The notes under the pieces: generated by a model
What the model was told of the DNA's origin: nothing
The model's database searches: none
The model's input: the letters and a program-made list of their open reading frames with translations, nothing else
Shown: positions 30,761-38,503 of the stretch, piece after piece
How the letters are laid out: the number at the start of each line of letters is the position of its first letter
How positions within the stretch are numbered: position 1 is the stretch's first letter
Assembly (NCBI GenBank): GCA_030613785.1
Contig: JAUWLF010000011.1
Coordinates: 1 to 64,000, forward strand
DNA from: Chloroflexota bacterium
GTDB taxonomy: Bacteria > Chloroflexota > Anaerolineae > UBA7937 > B3-Chlor
Reading direction: 5' to 3'
DNA: 64,000 bases
Translations under genes and position numbers: made by a program

Positions 30761-32854
30761 ATGGGATTTCGGGACCGATTGTACAGGGCAAGCTGGGCCT
30801 TGATGGGGCGGAAGGGCATCGGCGGGCTGGACATGCTGTTGGGTGCCGACGCCAAGAGCTGGTATCCCAAGACCGATTTCGAGAGGCTGAGCAAGGAAGG
30901 CTACGAGTACAACGCGGTGATCTATGCCTGCATCAACGAGCTCATGGACTCGTTGTCGGAGGCACCGATCCTGGTGGAGGTCCAGAATCGCAAAGGCGAG
31001 TGGGAAGTGAAGTCCGATCATGCATTGGCTCAGTTGCTGGCCAGGCCCAATCCCGATATGTCGGTGGATGACTTCACAACTGGGACGACGATGTACCAGG
31101 CGATCGCGGGCAATATGTTCTGGGAGAAGGAGCGCAGCGGGGCCGGCCGCGTCGTGGGACTCTGGCCCATGCGCCCCGATCGCGTGGGGATCGTCTCGGT
31201 GACGAGCAAACCTGGAGAACGGGTCAAAGAGCGGATCCTGAACTATACCTGGCGCCACCATGCGGATGTCGTGAGATTGCCCGCCAGCGACGTAATCCAC
31301 TTCAAGGAACCGAACCCCAGGGACGAACTGTTTGGGCTGCCTCCGCTGGCCGCGGGGGCCCGAGAGGGCGACACAGACAACAGAGCCACAAACTACGTTG
31401 GCAGCTTCTTCGACAACGCCGCGGTGCCCAAGGGCCTGTTGAAGGTGCAGGGGCGCATCGATCCCGCGGAGGAAAAGCGCCTCAAAGAGCGGTTGCAGAG
31501 GCTCTTCAGCGGCCGAGAGGGCTGGCACGATCCGTTGATCCTGGGTGAAGGCTCGGAATGGACCGAATTGGCAGAGAGCTTCAAGGACATGGACTTCCCG
31601 AACTTGAGAAAGATCACGGAAACCCGGATCTGCATGCTCTTTGGTGTCCCGCCCATCATCATCGGGAGCTTCGCGGGCCTGGAGCAGGCGACCTACGCCA
31701 ACTACGGAGAGGCGAGGAAATCGTTCACCCAGGAGACATCGATTCCCATGCACCGCCGGCGGGACACCGTTCTGAACCGGATGCTGGCGCCAGAGTTCGG
31801 AAAAGGCGTGCGGGTGCGCTCGGACACATCGAAGCTGGCGGCGATGATGGAAGACATGAACCAGATCTGGGAAAGAGCTCAGGGGGCGCTCGTCGCCAGC
31901 GGGATCATGGTGAATGACTTCCGCGAGCAAGTAGGGCTACCCAGGGTGGAGGGCGGAGACATCTTCCTCCGATCGCCGATGATGATGGAAGTCCCGGGCA
32001 AGATAGAAGGCCAGAAGGCAATCACCATCCACGAGAGCAAGATGGCGAATCAGGTGCCGGAGGACAATATCGAGGTCTACTACAAGGCTTTCGACATGGT
32101 GGCCAGGGCCTGGGAGAGCCCCTTCAGGAAGAAGGCGCGCGACTTGTTCCAGCAGGAGTTGGAAGAGATACTGAAGATCCTGAGAAAAGAGGGCAAAGCC
32201 TCGATCGAGGGGGAGCCATTCCACAAGTTCCTGGATCTCGTCGTAGCCTACCTGATACAGCGCAAGGAGGCCTGGCAGCAGGCCTTCCTGCCCCTGTTCA
32301 CAGACTTGACGGCGTCCCAGGGCGAGAACGTGCTGGGGGCCCTGGGGATAGCGTGGGACATCGAAAACCCGTATGTGCAGGAGTTCCTGCATGGCTACAC
32401 GATCAAGTTCGCCGACAAGATCGAGGACACTACCGAGCGCGCGGTAAGAGGTCTGGTAGCCACCGCTCAGGAAGAGGGCTGGTCGGTGCCCACTCTGCGC
32501 GGCGAGATCGATGGTCTATTTGATGAATTCGACAAGCAACGCGCCGACGCCATCGCCAGGACAGAGACGATCAGGAGCTCCAATGCTGGCACGGTAGAGG
32601 CCTGGGAGCAGGCGGGGATCAGTAGAAATCAATGGTATGCCAGCCTGGACGGCCGGCAGTGCCAGTTCTGCGAGGCCATGCACCACAAGTACGGCCCAGG
32701 GACGCAGGGCTTCGCCATCAAAAGTACCGTGGCTTCCCTGGGAGAGTCGATCACCGGAACGGAGGGCGGGACGATGACAGTGAGCTATGAGAACGTGCAA
32801 TACCCGCCCCTGCACGTCAAGTGTAGATGCACGGTGCTGGCGATAGTGGAATAG
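30761..32854 (+). CDS. HK97-type portal protein fused to an SPP1 gp7/MuF-like domain
   Basis: The 697-residue protein starts one base after the terminase stop. Residues about 1-400 are a phage portal (VIYACINELMDSLSEAPI, FGVPPIIIGSFAGLEQATYAN). After a linker, about 540-697 is a MuF-like minor head domain (RADAIARTETIRSSNAG, YASLDGRQCQFCEAMH, PPLHVKCRCTVLAI) with Cys/His residues. Normally these are two genes. The fusion would put one MuF domain on each portal subunit. Confidence 0.92.
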   Translation: MGFRDRLYRASWALMGRKGIGGLDMLLGADAKSWYPKTDFERLSKEGYEYNAVIYACINELMDSLSEAPILVEVQNRKGEWEVKSDHALAQLLARPNPDMSVDDFTTGTTMYQAIAGNMFWEKERSGAGRVVGLWPMRPDRVGIVSVTSKPGERVKERILNYTWRHHADVVRLPASDVIHFKEPNPRDELFGLPPLAAGAREGDTDNRATNYVGSFFDNAAVPKGLLKVQGRIDPAEEKRLKERLQRLFSGREGWHDPLILGEGSEWTELAESFKDMDFPNLRKITETRICMLFGVPPIIIGSFAGLEQATYANYGEARKSFTQETSIPMHRRRDTVLNRMLAPEFGKGVRVRSDTSKLAAMMEDMNQIWERAQGALVASGIMVNDFREQVGLPRVEGGDIFLRSPMMMEVPGKIEGQKAITIHESKMANQVPEDNIEVYYKAFDMVARAWESPFRKKARDLFQQELEEILKILRKEGKASIEGEPFHKFLDLVVAYLIQRKEAWQQAFLPLFTDLTASQGENVLGALGIAWDIENPYVQEFLHGYTIKFADKIEDTTERAVRGLVATAQEEGWSVPTLRGEIDGLFDEFDKQRADAIARTETIRSSNAGTVEAWEQAGISRNQWYASLDGRQCQFCEAMHHKYGPGTQGFAIKSTVASLGESITGTEGGTMTVSYENVQYPPLHVKCRCTVLAIVE
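32431..32446. promoter_or_regulatory. TACCGAGCGCNCGGTA site 3 (inside portal-MuF gene)
   Basis: TACCGAGCGCGCGGTA is identical to the copy in the ParB-like gene and encodes TERAV again. It lies near the domain junction. Confidence 0.5.
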
Positions 32855-32863
32855 GGAGGAAGT

Positions 32864-33064
32864 ATGAAGACGAAACGAATCTTGGGCTATCCAGTGGTGC
32901 TCTTCGGGTATCCAGTGGTGCTCGTTGAAAACATGAAGACACCGAAGATGAAAATCGAGGACATCAAGGTGATCGAGCTCTGGCGATATGTAGAGTGCCG
33001 CTTGATACGCAAGAGCGAACAGGGAGGGAATCATGGAACTGGAACGCAAGTCATTTCCGTTTGA
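32864..33064 (+). CDS. Small hypothetical protein with an internal tandem repeat
   Basis: The 66-residue ORF has a strong SD (GGGAGGAAGT) and overlaps the protease gene by 32 bases. The first part repeats GYPVVL twice, from a 21-bp tandem DNA duplication (32883-32922). It may be real but recently altered. Confidence 0.4.
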   Translation: MKTKRILGYPVVLFGYPVVLVENMKTPKMKIEDIKVIELWRYVECRLIRKSEQGGNHGTGTQVISV

Positions 33065-33803
33065 ACTGAAAGAAGAGGGGCTGGATTCGGAGGAGCGGAC
33101 TTTCGAGGGCTTCGCCGCCGTGATGGGTAACGTCGATGACCAGCAAGATGTCATCGTCAATGGCGCCTTCAAGAAGACGATCAAGGAGATGCGGAAGCCC
33201 GATGGGTCATCCAGAATCAAGGTCTTCTGGATCCACAACTTCGAGGTCCCTATCGGTCGCGTGCTCGACATCAAAGAAGTGCCGAAGAGCAGGCTCCCGA
33301 AGGAAGTGCTCGAAAGAGCACCGGATGCCACTGGAGGGCTATGGGTAAAGGGTCACATCAGCCCGACATCTGATGGCGACGCCGCCCTGATCTTGATGAA
33401 GGATGCAGTCCTGGATGAGCTGAGCATCGGCTACAGATCTGTCAAGGAGGAATGGGACGACGATGAGGAGCTCCGTTATCTGAAGGAAATCAAGCTCAAG
33501 GATGTTTCGCCAGTACCTCTTGCGGCCAACGTGGCCGCGATCGTCACGGAAGTGAAGCGATACGGGCCAGGGCTCCGCGAATTGGCGGAAAAGGTCGGAG
33601 CGGAAGTTGGTCTGGATACATCCGAGGCATTCGACTCATTCGTGGAAGCATTCGCAGCTCAACTCACTGCCAAGGGAGGCAAGACCGAGGAGACCGAGGT
33701 AGGCGACCCGGAGCCTGACACAGAGACACAAAAGCAGGTCGTAGACGCATTGATCCAAGGAGCCAAGATCCAGAGGGCAGCGATCGAGGCCTTGGCAGAA
33801 TAG
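33033..33803 (+). CDS. HK97-family prohead protease
   Basis: The 256-residue protein has TFEGFAAVMGNVDDQQDVI at the N-terminus, the catalytic His in VFWIHNFEVPIGR and Ser in LDELSIGYRS, and LKDVSPVPLAANVAAIV. The acidic C-terminal tail (EETEVGDPEPDTETQ) may act as a scaffold. It matures the capsid by cleaving scaffold and capsid N-termini. Confidence 0.92.
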   Translation: MELERKSFPFELKEEGLDSEERTFEGFAAVMGNVDDQQDVIVNGAFKKTIKEMRKPDGSSRIKVFWIHNFEVPIGRVLDIKEVPKSRLPKEVLERAPDATGGLWVKGHISPTSDGDAALILMKDAVLDELSIGYRSVKEEWDDDEELRYLKEIKLKDVSPVPLAANVAAIVTEVKRYGPGLRELAEKVGAEVGLDTSEAFDSFVEAFAAQLTAKGGKTEETEVGDPEPDTETQKQVVDALIQGAKIQRAAIEALAE

Positions 33804-33923
33804 GTCAAGAATCCAAGAGCAAGCCGAGCCGGACTAGGGTCCACTCACTTGCGGGCGATCCGGGGACCAGGGTTCTCGGAAAGGCCGGGAATGGCGACCA
33901 ATAACCATTCACGGAGGTGAATT
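33804..33923. other. Noncoding leader of the capsid gene
   Basis: These 120 bases hold no ORF. They end in AACCATTCACGGAGGTGAA (33903-33921), which recurs exactly before the next gene and contains a perfect SD. Confidence 0.6.
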
Positions 33924-35243
33924 GTGGGCGACATGGACATCGGAGCACTGAGAGAGGAAGCAAGGGCCCTGAATCTCAAAGGTCTGGACATCTATGACCA
34001 GATCATGAAGGGCGACGTCGGCATCGAGAAGCGTGAGGAAGCCGACAAGTATATCGCAGAGGCAGCGGAGAAGCTGGATACCTCGAAGGGAGCCTGGGAG
34101 GCGCTGCAACAGAACGCGCACCTGGTCGAGGGCATGGGATCCCTCACCGCAGGCGATCCCGCCACCGGCGACCCGCAGCAGCAGGTGAAATCGGGCTGGG
34201 ATAGCTCCTTACAATGGCTTCTGGCGGTGACTGCCAGCGGCGTGCCGGAGCATGCTCACATACTGGTGAATCAGGGCTTGCTCCCTGAAGACTTCGAGCA
34301 AAAGCTGTATGAGGAAAAGGCGCTGGCAGAGGGGACAGGTGCAGCGGGCGGGTTCCTCGTTCCTGTCGAGTACCGCCCAGAACTGTTCGCAAAGCCAGGG
34401 GAAGCCGCAATCGTGCGGCCACGCGCCAGAGTGCTCCCCATGGGTACGAGGCAGTTGCAGCTACCGTCGTTGGACCAGACGATCACGCCAGCCGATGCGA
34501 AGTCGGCGTATTTCGCAGGCATCCTGTTCGAGTGGATCGAAGAGGCAGAGGAGAAGCCAGAACAAGAGCTTTTGTTCAAGCTCATCGACCTGAATACACA
34601 CGAACTGGCGGGGTGGCTACCTGTGTCGAATCGCTTGATCCGAATGAGCGCGATTTCGCTGGACGTGCTGCTTCGCGACTTGTTTGGCCGGGCGATGGGC
34701 GACGCGGAGGACTGGTGGTTCCTGAACGGCAACGGCGTAGGACAGCCGCAAGGCATCATCAGCGCACCTTGCACTATCCAGCCTAACCGGACAGGTGCGA
34801 ACGCCATCGTGTGGGCGGACATCATGGCGATGTACCATGCCTTCGAGCACAACCCCCGGGGTGTCTGGGTAGCCCATGTCTGCACCACACAGCAGCTCAT
34901 CGGGCTGAAGGATGGCAACAACAACTATATGTGGATGGCCAACATGCGGGACGGAATGCCACAGAACTTGCTGGGCTATCCGATCATCTTCACGGAGAAG
35001 GTGCCGAACTTGGGAACCAAGGGAGACATCAACCTGTGTGACTTCGGGTACTACCTGATCGGCGATGAGGAGGGACCGATGGTTGAGTCCAGCATCCACG
35101 AGCGATTCAGGAAGAACCAGACGACATATCGCATTTCCGAGATGGTGGATGGCCAACCGTGGCTGAGCGAGCCGATCGAGCTACGGCCTGATGGAACGGT
35201 GAGCATCTCACCGTTCGTCAGCTTGGACGTGCCTGCACAATAA
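33924..35243 (+). CDS. HK97-fold major capsid protein
   Basis: The 439-residue protein starts at GTG 33924 after GGAGGTGAATT. Residues 1-120 form a helical delta-like scaffold region. The capsid core begins around GTGAAGGFLVPVEYRPELF and includes GWLPVSNRLIRMS, FLNGNGVGQPQGIISAPC and MRDGMPQNLLGYPIIFTE. Length and motifs fit the Phage_capsid (HK97 gp5) family. Confidence 0.95.
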   Translation: MGDMDIGALREEARALNLKGLDIYDQIMKGDVGIEKREEADKYIAEAAEKLDTSKGAWEALQQNAHLVEGMGSLTAGDPATGDPQQQVKSGWDSSLQWLLAVTASGVPEHAHILVNQGLLPEDFEQKLYEEKALAEGTGAAGGFLVPVEYRPELFAKPGEAAIVRPRARVLPMGTRQLQLPSLDQTITPADAKSAYFAGILFEWIEEAEEKPEQELLFKLIDLNTHELAGWLPVSNRLIRMSAISLDVLLRDLFGRAMGDAEDWWFLNGNGVGQPQGIISAPCTIQPNRTGANAIVWADIMAMYHAFEHNPRGVWVAHVCTTQQLIGLKDGNNNYMWMANMRDGMPQNLLGYPIIFTEKVPNLGTKGDINLCDFGYYLIGDEEGPMVESSIHERFRKNQTTYRISEMVDGQPWLSEPIELRPDGTVSISPFVSLDVPAQ

Positions 35244-35274
35244 GCTGGACACAAACCATTCACGGAGGTGAAAC

Positions 35275-35835
35275 GTGGGAACTGAGAGAAAACTGACCGA
35301 ACGATCACGGTACACTGGGGACTTCGACACCATAGAGACCGGTCCCCTCACCCCTCTAGCCTATGCCGGACCTTGCCTACTCCCGCCCCAGGTTGTCGCT
35401 GCTGGTGGGCCGTACTACACCCCCACAGTTGACATGCAGGGGTACGAGAAGTGCCTGATCTGTGTGCTTGGCGGCGCGGGGGGAGACAGGGACGTCACTC
35501 TGGCACTCGAAGTGTTCCAGGCCACTGCCGCACAGGGAGTGGGCAACACTATTGCCACCGGGGCCAAGGCCCTCGCTGGCTTGTCGGGTGCGAAGATCAT
35601 CTCCGACGCGGCTGGAGGCGACTATTCCTATGGAGGTTGGTACTACTACAACATGAATAGGAAGTGGCTCCTCGAGATCGACGTCGAGGAGATGGACGTG
35701 GACGGCGGGTTCCGCTACCTGCAAGTGTCGTTTACTGTCGCAGGGGGAACCTGGCTCTTGGCTATGGAAGCTGAGCGCAGCTTGGCTCACTACGAGCCGT
35801 GTCCACAGACGAATGCTGATGAGGTAGTTGCATGA
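35275..35835 (+). CDS. Hypothetical virion protein (possible capsid decoration)
   Basis: The 186-residue GTG-start protein follows the capsid with an identical 19-bp RBS element. It has beta-rich composition (GGYSYGGWYYYN-type aromatic strands) and no known motif. Its position and capsid-like RBS suggest an abundant head protein such as a decoration or cement protein (inference). Confidence 0.5.
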   Translation: MGTERKLTERSRYTGDFDTIETGPLTPLAYAGPCLLPPQVVAAGGPYYTPTVDMQGYEKCLICVLGGAGGDRDVTLALEVFQATAAQGVGNTIATGAKALAGLSGAKIISDAAGGDYSYGGWYYYNMNRKWLLEIDVEEMDVDGGFRYLQVSFTVAGGTWLLAMEAERSLAHYEPCPQTNADEVVA

Positions 35836-36050
35836 TGAAAGTCAAGTTCCTGACACACTGCAGGGACGCCGTTACCAGAGAGCATTACCTGGAAGGCGCG
35901 GTCGTGGACTTGCCAGAGGCCAGGGCACTCCACGCCGTGGCCGTGGGTCACGCAGAGGAGATCCTGGAACTCGATGAGCCGAAACCGGCCAAGCGCAAGC
36001 GCGGGAGACCGCGAAGGACGAAGGCGATGAGGCCGACTGAAGACAAGTGA
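35832..36050 (+). CDS. Small head protein with basic tail
   Basis: The 72-residue protein has a compact beta domain (VKFLTHCRDAVTREHYLEG) and a basic tail (KRKRGRPRR). Its architecture matches the 76-residue segment at 39241-39471 (MEVVQRFHWKDGIYGDPG..., KPKRRKAK), suggesting paralogs on either side of the modification cassette. Confidence 0.55.
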   Translation: MMKVKFLTHCRDAVTREHYLEGAVVDLPEARALHAVAVGHAEEILELDEPKPAKRKRGRPRRTKAMRPTEDK

Positions 36051-36053
36051 ATA

Positions 36054-36121
36054 GTGGGGGCGGTGGTAGAACACAAAATCCCTGCCATTGATAGCTGGAA
36101 GGGCTTCCAGCCCGCCCCCAC
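36054..36121. other. Structured noncoding element before the modification cassette
   Basis: GTGGGGGCGG (36054-36063) pairs perfectly with CCGCCCCCAC (36112-36121), enclosing a second perfect hairpin GCTGGAA-GGGC-TTCCAGC (36094-36111). No T-run follows. It may be an RNA structure or a recombination scar. Confidence 0.5.
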
Positions 36122-36132
36122 AAGAGGGCATC

Positions 36133-36654
36133 ATGCACGAAGAAGCGTTGCGGATGATGACCGACATGCTCAGTGGCCTGGACCTGCATAACGCATCGGT
36201 GCTGGACGTGGGCAGCCATGCGGGGATGGGCAGTTTCAAGCCCCTGGTCGAATCCCTGGGGTGGGCATACGTGGGCCTCGATCTGGCGCCAGGGCCGGGC
36301 GTGGATGTGATCACCATGCACCCATACGAGTATCCATTCGACGATGGGGCATTCGACGTGGTGATCTCTGGCTCCACGATGGAGCACGTGCAAGCATTGT
36401 GGTTGTGGGTGCCGGAATTGTACCGCCTGTTGAGGAACGGCGGCTGGCTGGCGATCTGCACGGTGATGAGCTGGGAGTTGCACCGCAATCCACTGGATTG
36501 CTGGCGCATCATGCCCGATGGGATGGCGTTCCTGCTGCATCGGGCCGGGTTCCAGTATTTCCAGATCAAGCACGTCGGCGACAAGGACATCAGGGCCTTG
36601 GCATATAAGGGGGAAGATCTGCGGTGTCCCGAATTGTTGTCTACACCGTCATAA
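36133..36654 (+). CDS. SAM-dependent methyltransferase (cassette gene 1)
   Basis: The 173-residue protein from ATG 36133 has SVLDVGSHAGMGSF (motif I), YVGLDLAPGPGVDVI and DDGAFDVVISGSTMEHV, typical of FkbM/Methyltransf_11 sugar or small-molecule methylases. It opens a four-gene block inserted in the head module. Translation overlaps the next gene. Confidence 0.75.
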   Translation: MHEEALRMMTDMLSGLDLHNASVLDVGSHAGMGSFKPLVESLGWAYVGLDLAPGPGVDVITMHPYEYPFDDGAFDVVISGSTMEHVQALWLWVPELYRLLRNGGWLAICTVMSWELHRNPLDCWRIMPDGMAFLLHRAGFQYFQIKHVGDKDIRALAYKGEDLRCPELLSTPS

Positions 36655-37295
36655 CGGGGCAGTACGAGCCGCTGCTGTCGCCACACGTAATCGACCCCAA
36701 TGCCGAGTACGTGTGCCTGTGCGATATGCCGATACCCGAAGTGGAGCCCTGGCAAATCAGGGTGGTGGAGCGTGAGTGCGAGGACGCAGCCAGGGAATCC
36801 AGAAGGCTCAAGATTCTATCGCACCGGCTCTTTCCAGATGCAGAGTACACCTTGTATCACGACGCCAACATGCGGCTGAAGACTACCGATCCGCTGAGTT
36901 GGCTTGACAAGCACGACATGGCCCTGTGCGTCCATCCTCATACCGATTGCCTGTACGAAGGTGCTGAGGCCTGCATCGAAGACGGCAAGGGCGACCCGAG
37001 CGAGATCAGGGCGCAAATAGCCCGCTACAAGGTGGCAGGCTATCCCGAACATGCGGGGCTGGTGGCGGGGACAGTCATCCTGCGAAGGCACACCGAAGCC
37101 GTGGTGCTATTCAACGAATGGTGGTGGCGGGAGGTCGCGATGGGAAGCGTGAGGGACCAGGTGAGCTTCAACTACGTCTGCTGGAGGCTGGGCATGGAAT
37201 ATAGCCTGATACCGGGGGGATTGTACGGGAACTCCGCCTTTGAATACACATTTCCGTCGTTCCACCTGCCCCCGAGAGAGGAGATCTGGCTGTGA
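36624..37295 (+). CDS. DUF616/TOD1-like glycosyltransferase (cassette gene 2)
   Basis: The 223-residue protein begins SRIVVYTVITGQYEPLLSP and has ESRRLKILSHRLFPDAEY and YHDANMRLK, where DxN replaces the classical DxD. This pattern matches DUF616 proteins regarded as GT-A-like transferases. The GTG start overlaps the methyltransferase. The acceptor is unknown. Confidence 0.65.
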   Translation: MSRIVVYTVITGQYEPLLSPHVIDPNAEYVCLCDMPIPEVEPWQIRVVERECEDAARESRRLKILSHRLFPDAEYTLYHDANMRLKTTDPLSWLDKHDMALCVHPHTDCLYEGAEACIEDGKGDPSEIRAQIARYKVAGYPEHAGLVAGTVILRRHTEAVVLFNEWWWREVAMGSVRDQVSFNYVCWRLGMEYSLIPGGLYGNSAFEYTFPSFHLPPREEIWL

Positions 37296-38503
37296 TCGAC
37301 GGCGTGGTAAGGCTGGGCCCGCAAGACTATGAGGCATACCTGGATCATCAGATATGCGGGCTAGAGGCCCAAATGGACCTCTTGCCGAGCTACGAGACAC
37401 GGTATCAGCTCGAGCTGGCCGAAAGGCTCCAGAGATTCGGAGCTGTACGACCAGGCACGAGCGTCTTATGTCTTGGCGCTAGATTGGGGGCGGAGGTCAG
37501 GGCCTTCATCGACCGCGGCTGCTTCGCCGTTGGCTTGGATCTGAACCCAGGCGAAGGAAACAGACACGTCCTATATGGCGACTTTCATCAACTCCATTTC
37601 GCCAGTGACAGCGTGGACGTGATATTCACCAATGCGCTGGATCACGTTTTCAACCTCAGCATCTTCATCAACCAGATATGTCGGGTGCTGAAACCCAATG
37701 GCCTGCTGATCATGGATCTCGTGAGGGGCAGCGGCGAGGGTGTGAAACCGAGCGTCTATGAGAGCCTGTTCTGGGAGAGGACCGACGACATCCTGGCACC
37801 CTTCCTGGCGGGGGAATTCACCCTGATCGCCAGGGCCGATTTCGCTTGGCCCTGGGCCGGCGAGCACGTGGTACTGAGCAGAAGGGAACGCATGAGCCAG
37901 AGGCAAATGGTCGGCAACGTGATCGAAGAGGCCGCCAGCTTGCCCGGGCGGTGCATGTACCCGGAATTGATATTCCTGCACCAACTGGCGATGGTAGCCC
38001 CTCCAGGCTTGCCCATGGTCGAGCTGGGCACCTTCCAGGGCAGGACCACCGCGCCACTTTGTGCGGCGGCGAAGCAGATCGGCTCTGAGGTCGTGACGAT
38101 CGACAACTACATGCAGGACCCAGCCTTCACCGACTGGCCGAAGGGATACGACGAAGACCCAGAATGCGGCAAGACGCCCGAGGAGTATGCGGAACTGACA
38201 CGGCAGAACCTGGCCAGCCTGGGCTACGAGCCCCGCATCATCATCGGCGATTCGGCTACCGTGCCCGAAGGGATCGAGGAGGTGGGCCTGCTGTTCATCG
38301 ACAGCGAGCACACAGCGGAGAAATTCAAGGAAGAGTGCGATGCCTGGCTTCCCCTGATGAAAGAGGGCAGCATCCTCGCTTGCCACGACTACGAGCAACC
38401 GACGTGGCCCGCGATGACACCAGCGATAGACGAACGAATCACGCCGGACGAGTGGGAGCGCTTGGGCCTGGTGATTTGGCTCATAGGATTCAAGAAGAAA
38501 TGA
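37292..38503 (+). CDS. Tandem double methyltransferase (cassette gene 3)
   Basis: The 403-residue protein contains two class I SAM folds. The first (about 40-200) has SVLCLGARLGAEVRAFI, GLDLNPG and DVIFTNALDHVFNLS. The second (about 235-400) has MVELGTFQGRTTAPLCAA, VVTIDNYM, and LLFIDSEHTAEKFKEECDAWL, resembling Methyltransf_24/TylF. The GTG start is coupled to cassette gene 2. Substrates are probably sugars made or attached by the neighbours. Confidence 0.7.
   Translation: MIDGVVRLGPQDYEAYLDHQICGLEAQMDLLPSYETRYQLELAERLQRFGAVRPGTSVLCLGARLGAEVRAFIDRGCFAVGLDLNPGEGNRHVLYGDFHQLHFASDSVDVIFTNALDHVFNLSIFINQICRVLKPNGLLIMDLVRGSGEGVKPSVYESLFWERTDDILAPFLAGEFTLIARADFAWPWAGEHVVLSRRERMSQRQMVGNVIEEAASLPGRCMYPELIFLHQLAMVAPPGLPMVELGTFQGRTTAPLCAAAKQIGSEVVTIDNYMQDPAFTDWPKGYDEDPECGKTPEEYAELTRQNLASLGYEPRIIIGDSATVPEGIEEVGLLFIDSEHTAEKFKEECDAWLPLMKEGSILACHDYEQPTWPAMTPAIDERITPDEWERLGLVIWLIGFKKK

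Noticed and set aside
30482-31930. 482-residue minus-strand ORF
   Set aside because: It is antisense to terminase and portal, has shadow-type His/Arg/Pro-rich composition and no domain. It is an artefact of GC-rich coding on the other strand.
38164-38499. N-terminal extension of the cassette glycosyltransferase in the ORF track
   Set aside because: It overlaps the double methyltransferase gene in another frame with shadow composition. ATG 38500 with the ATGA overlap is the natural start.
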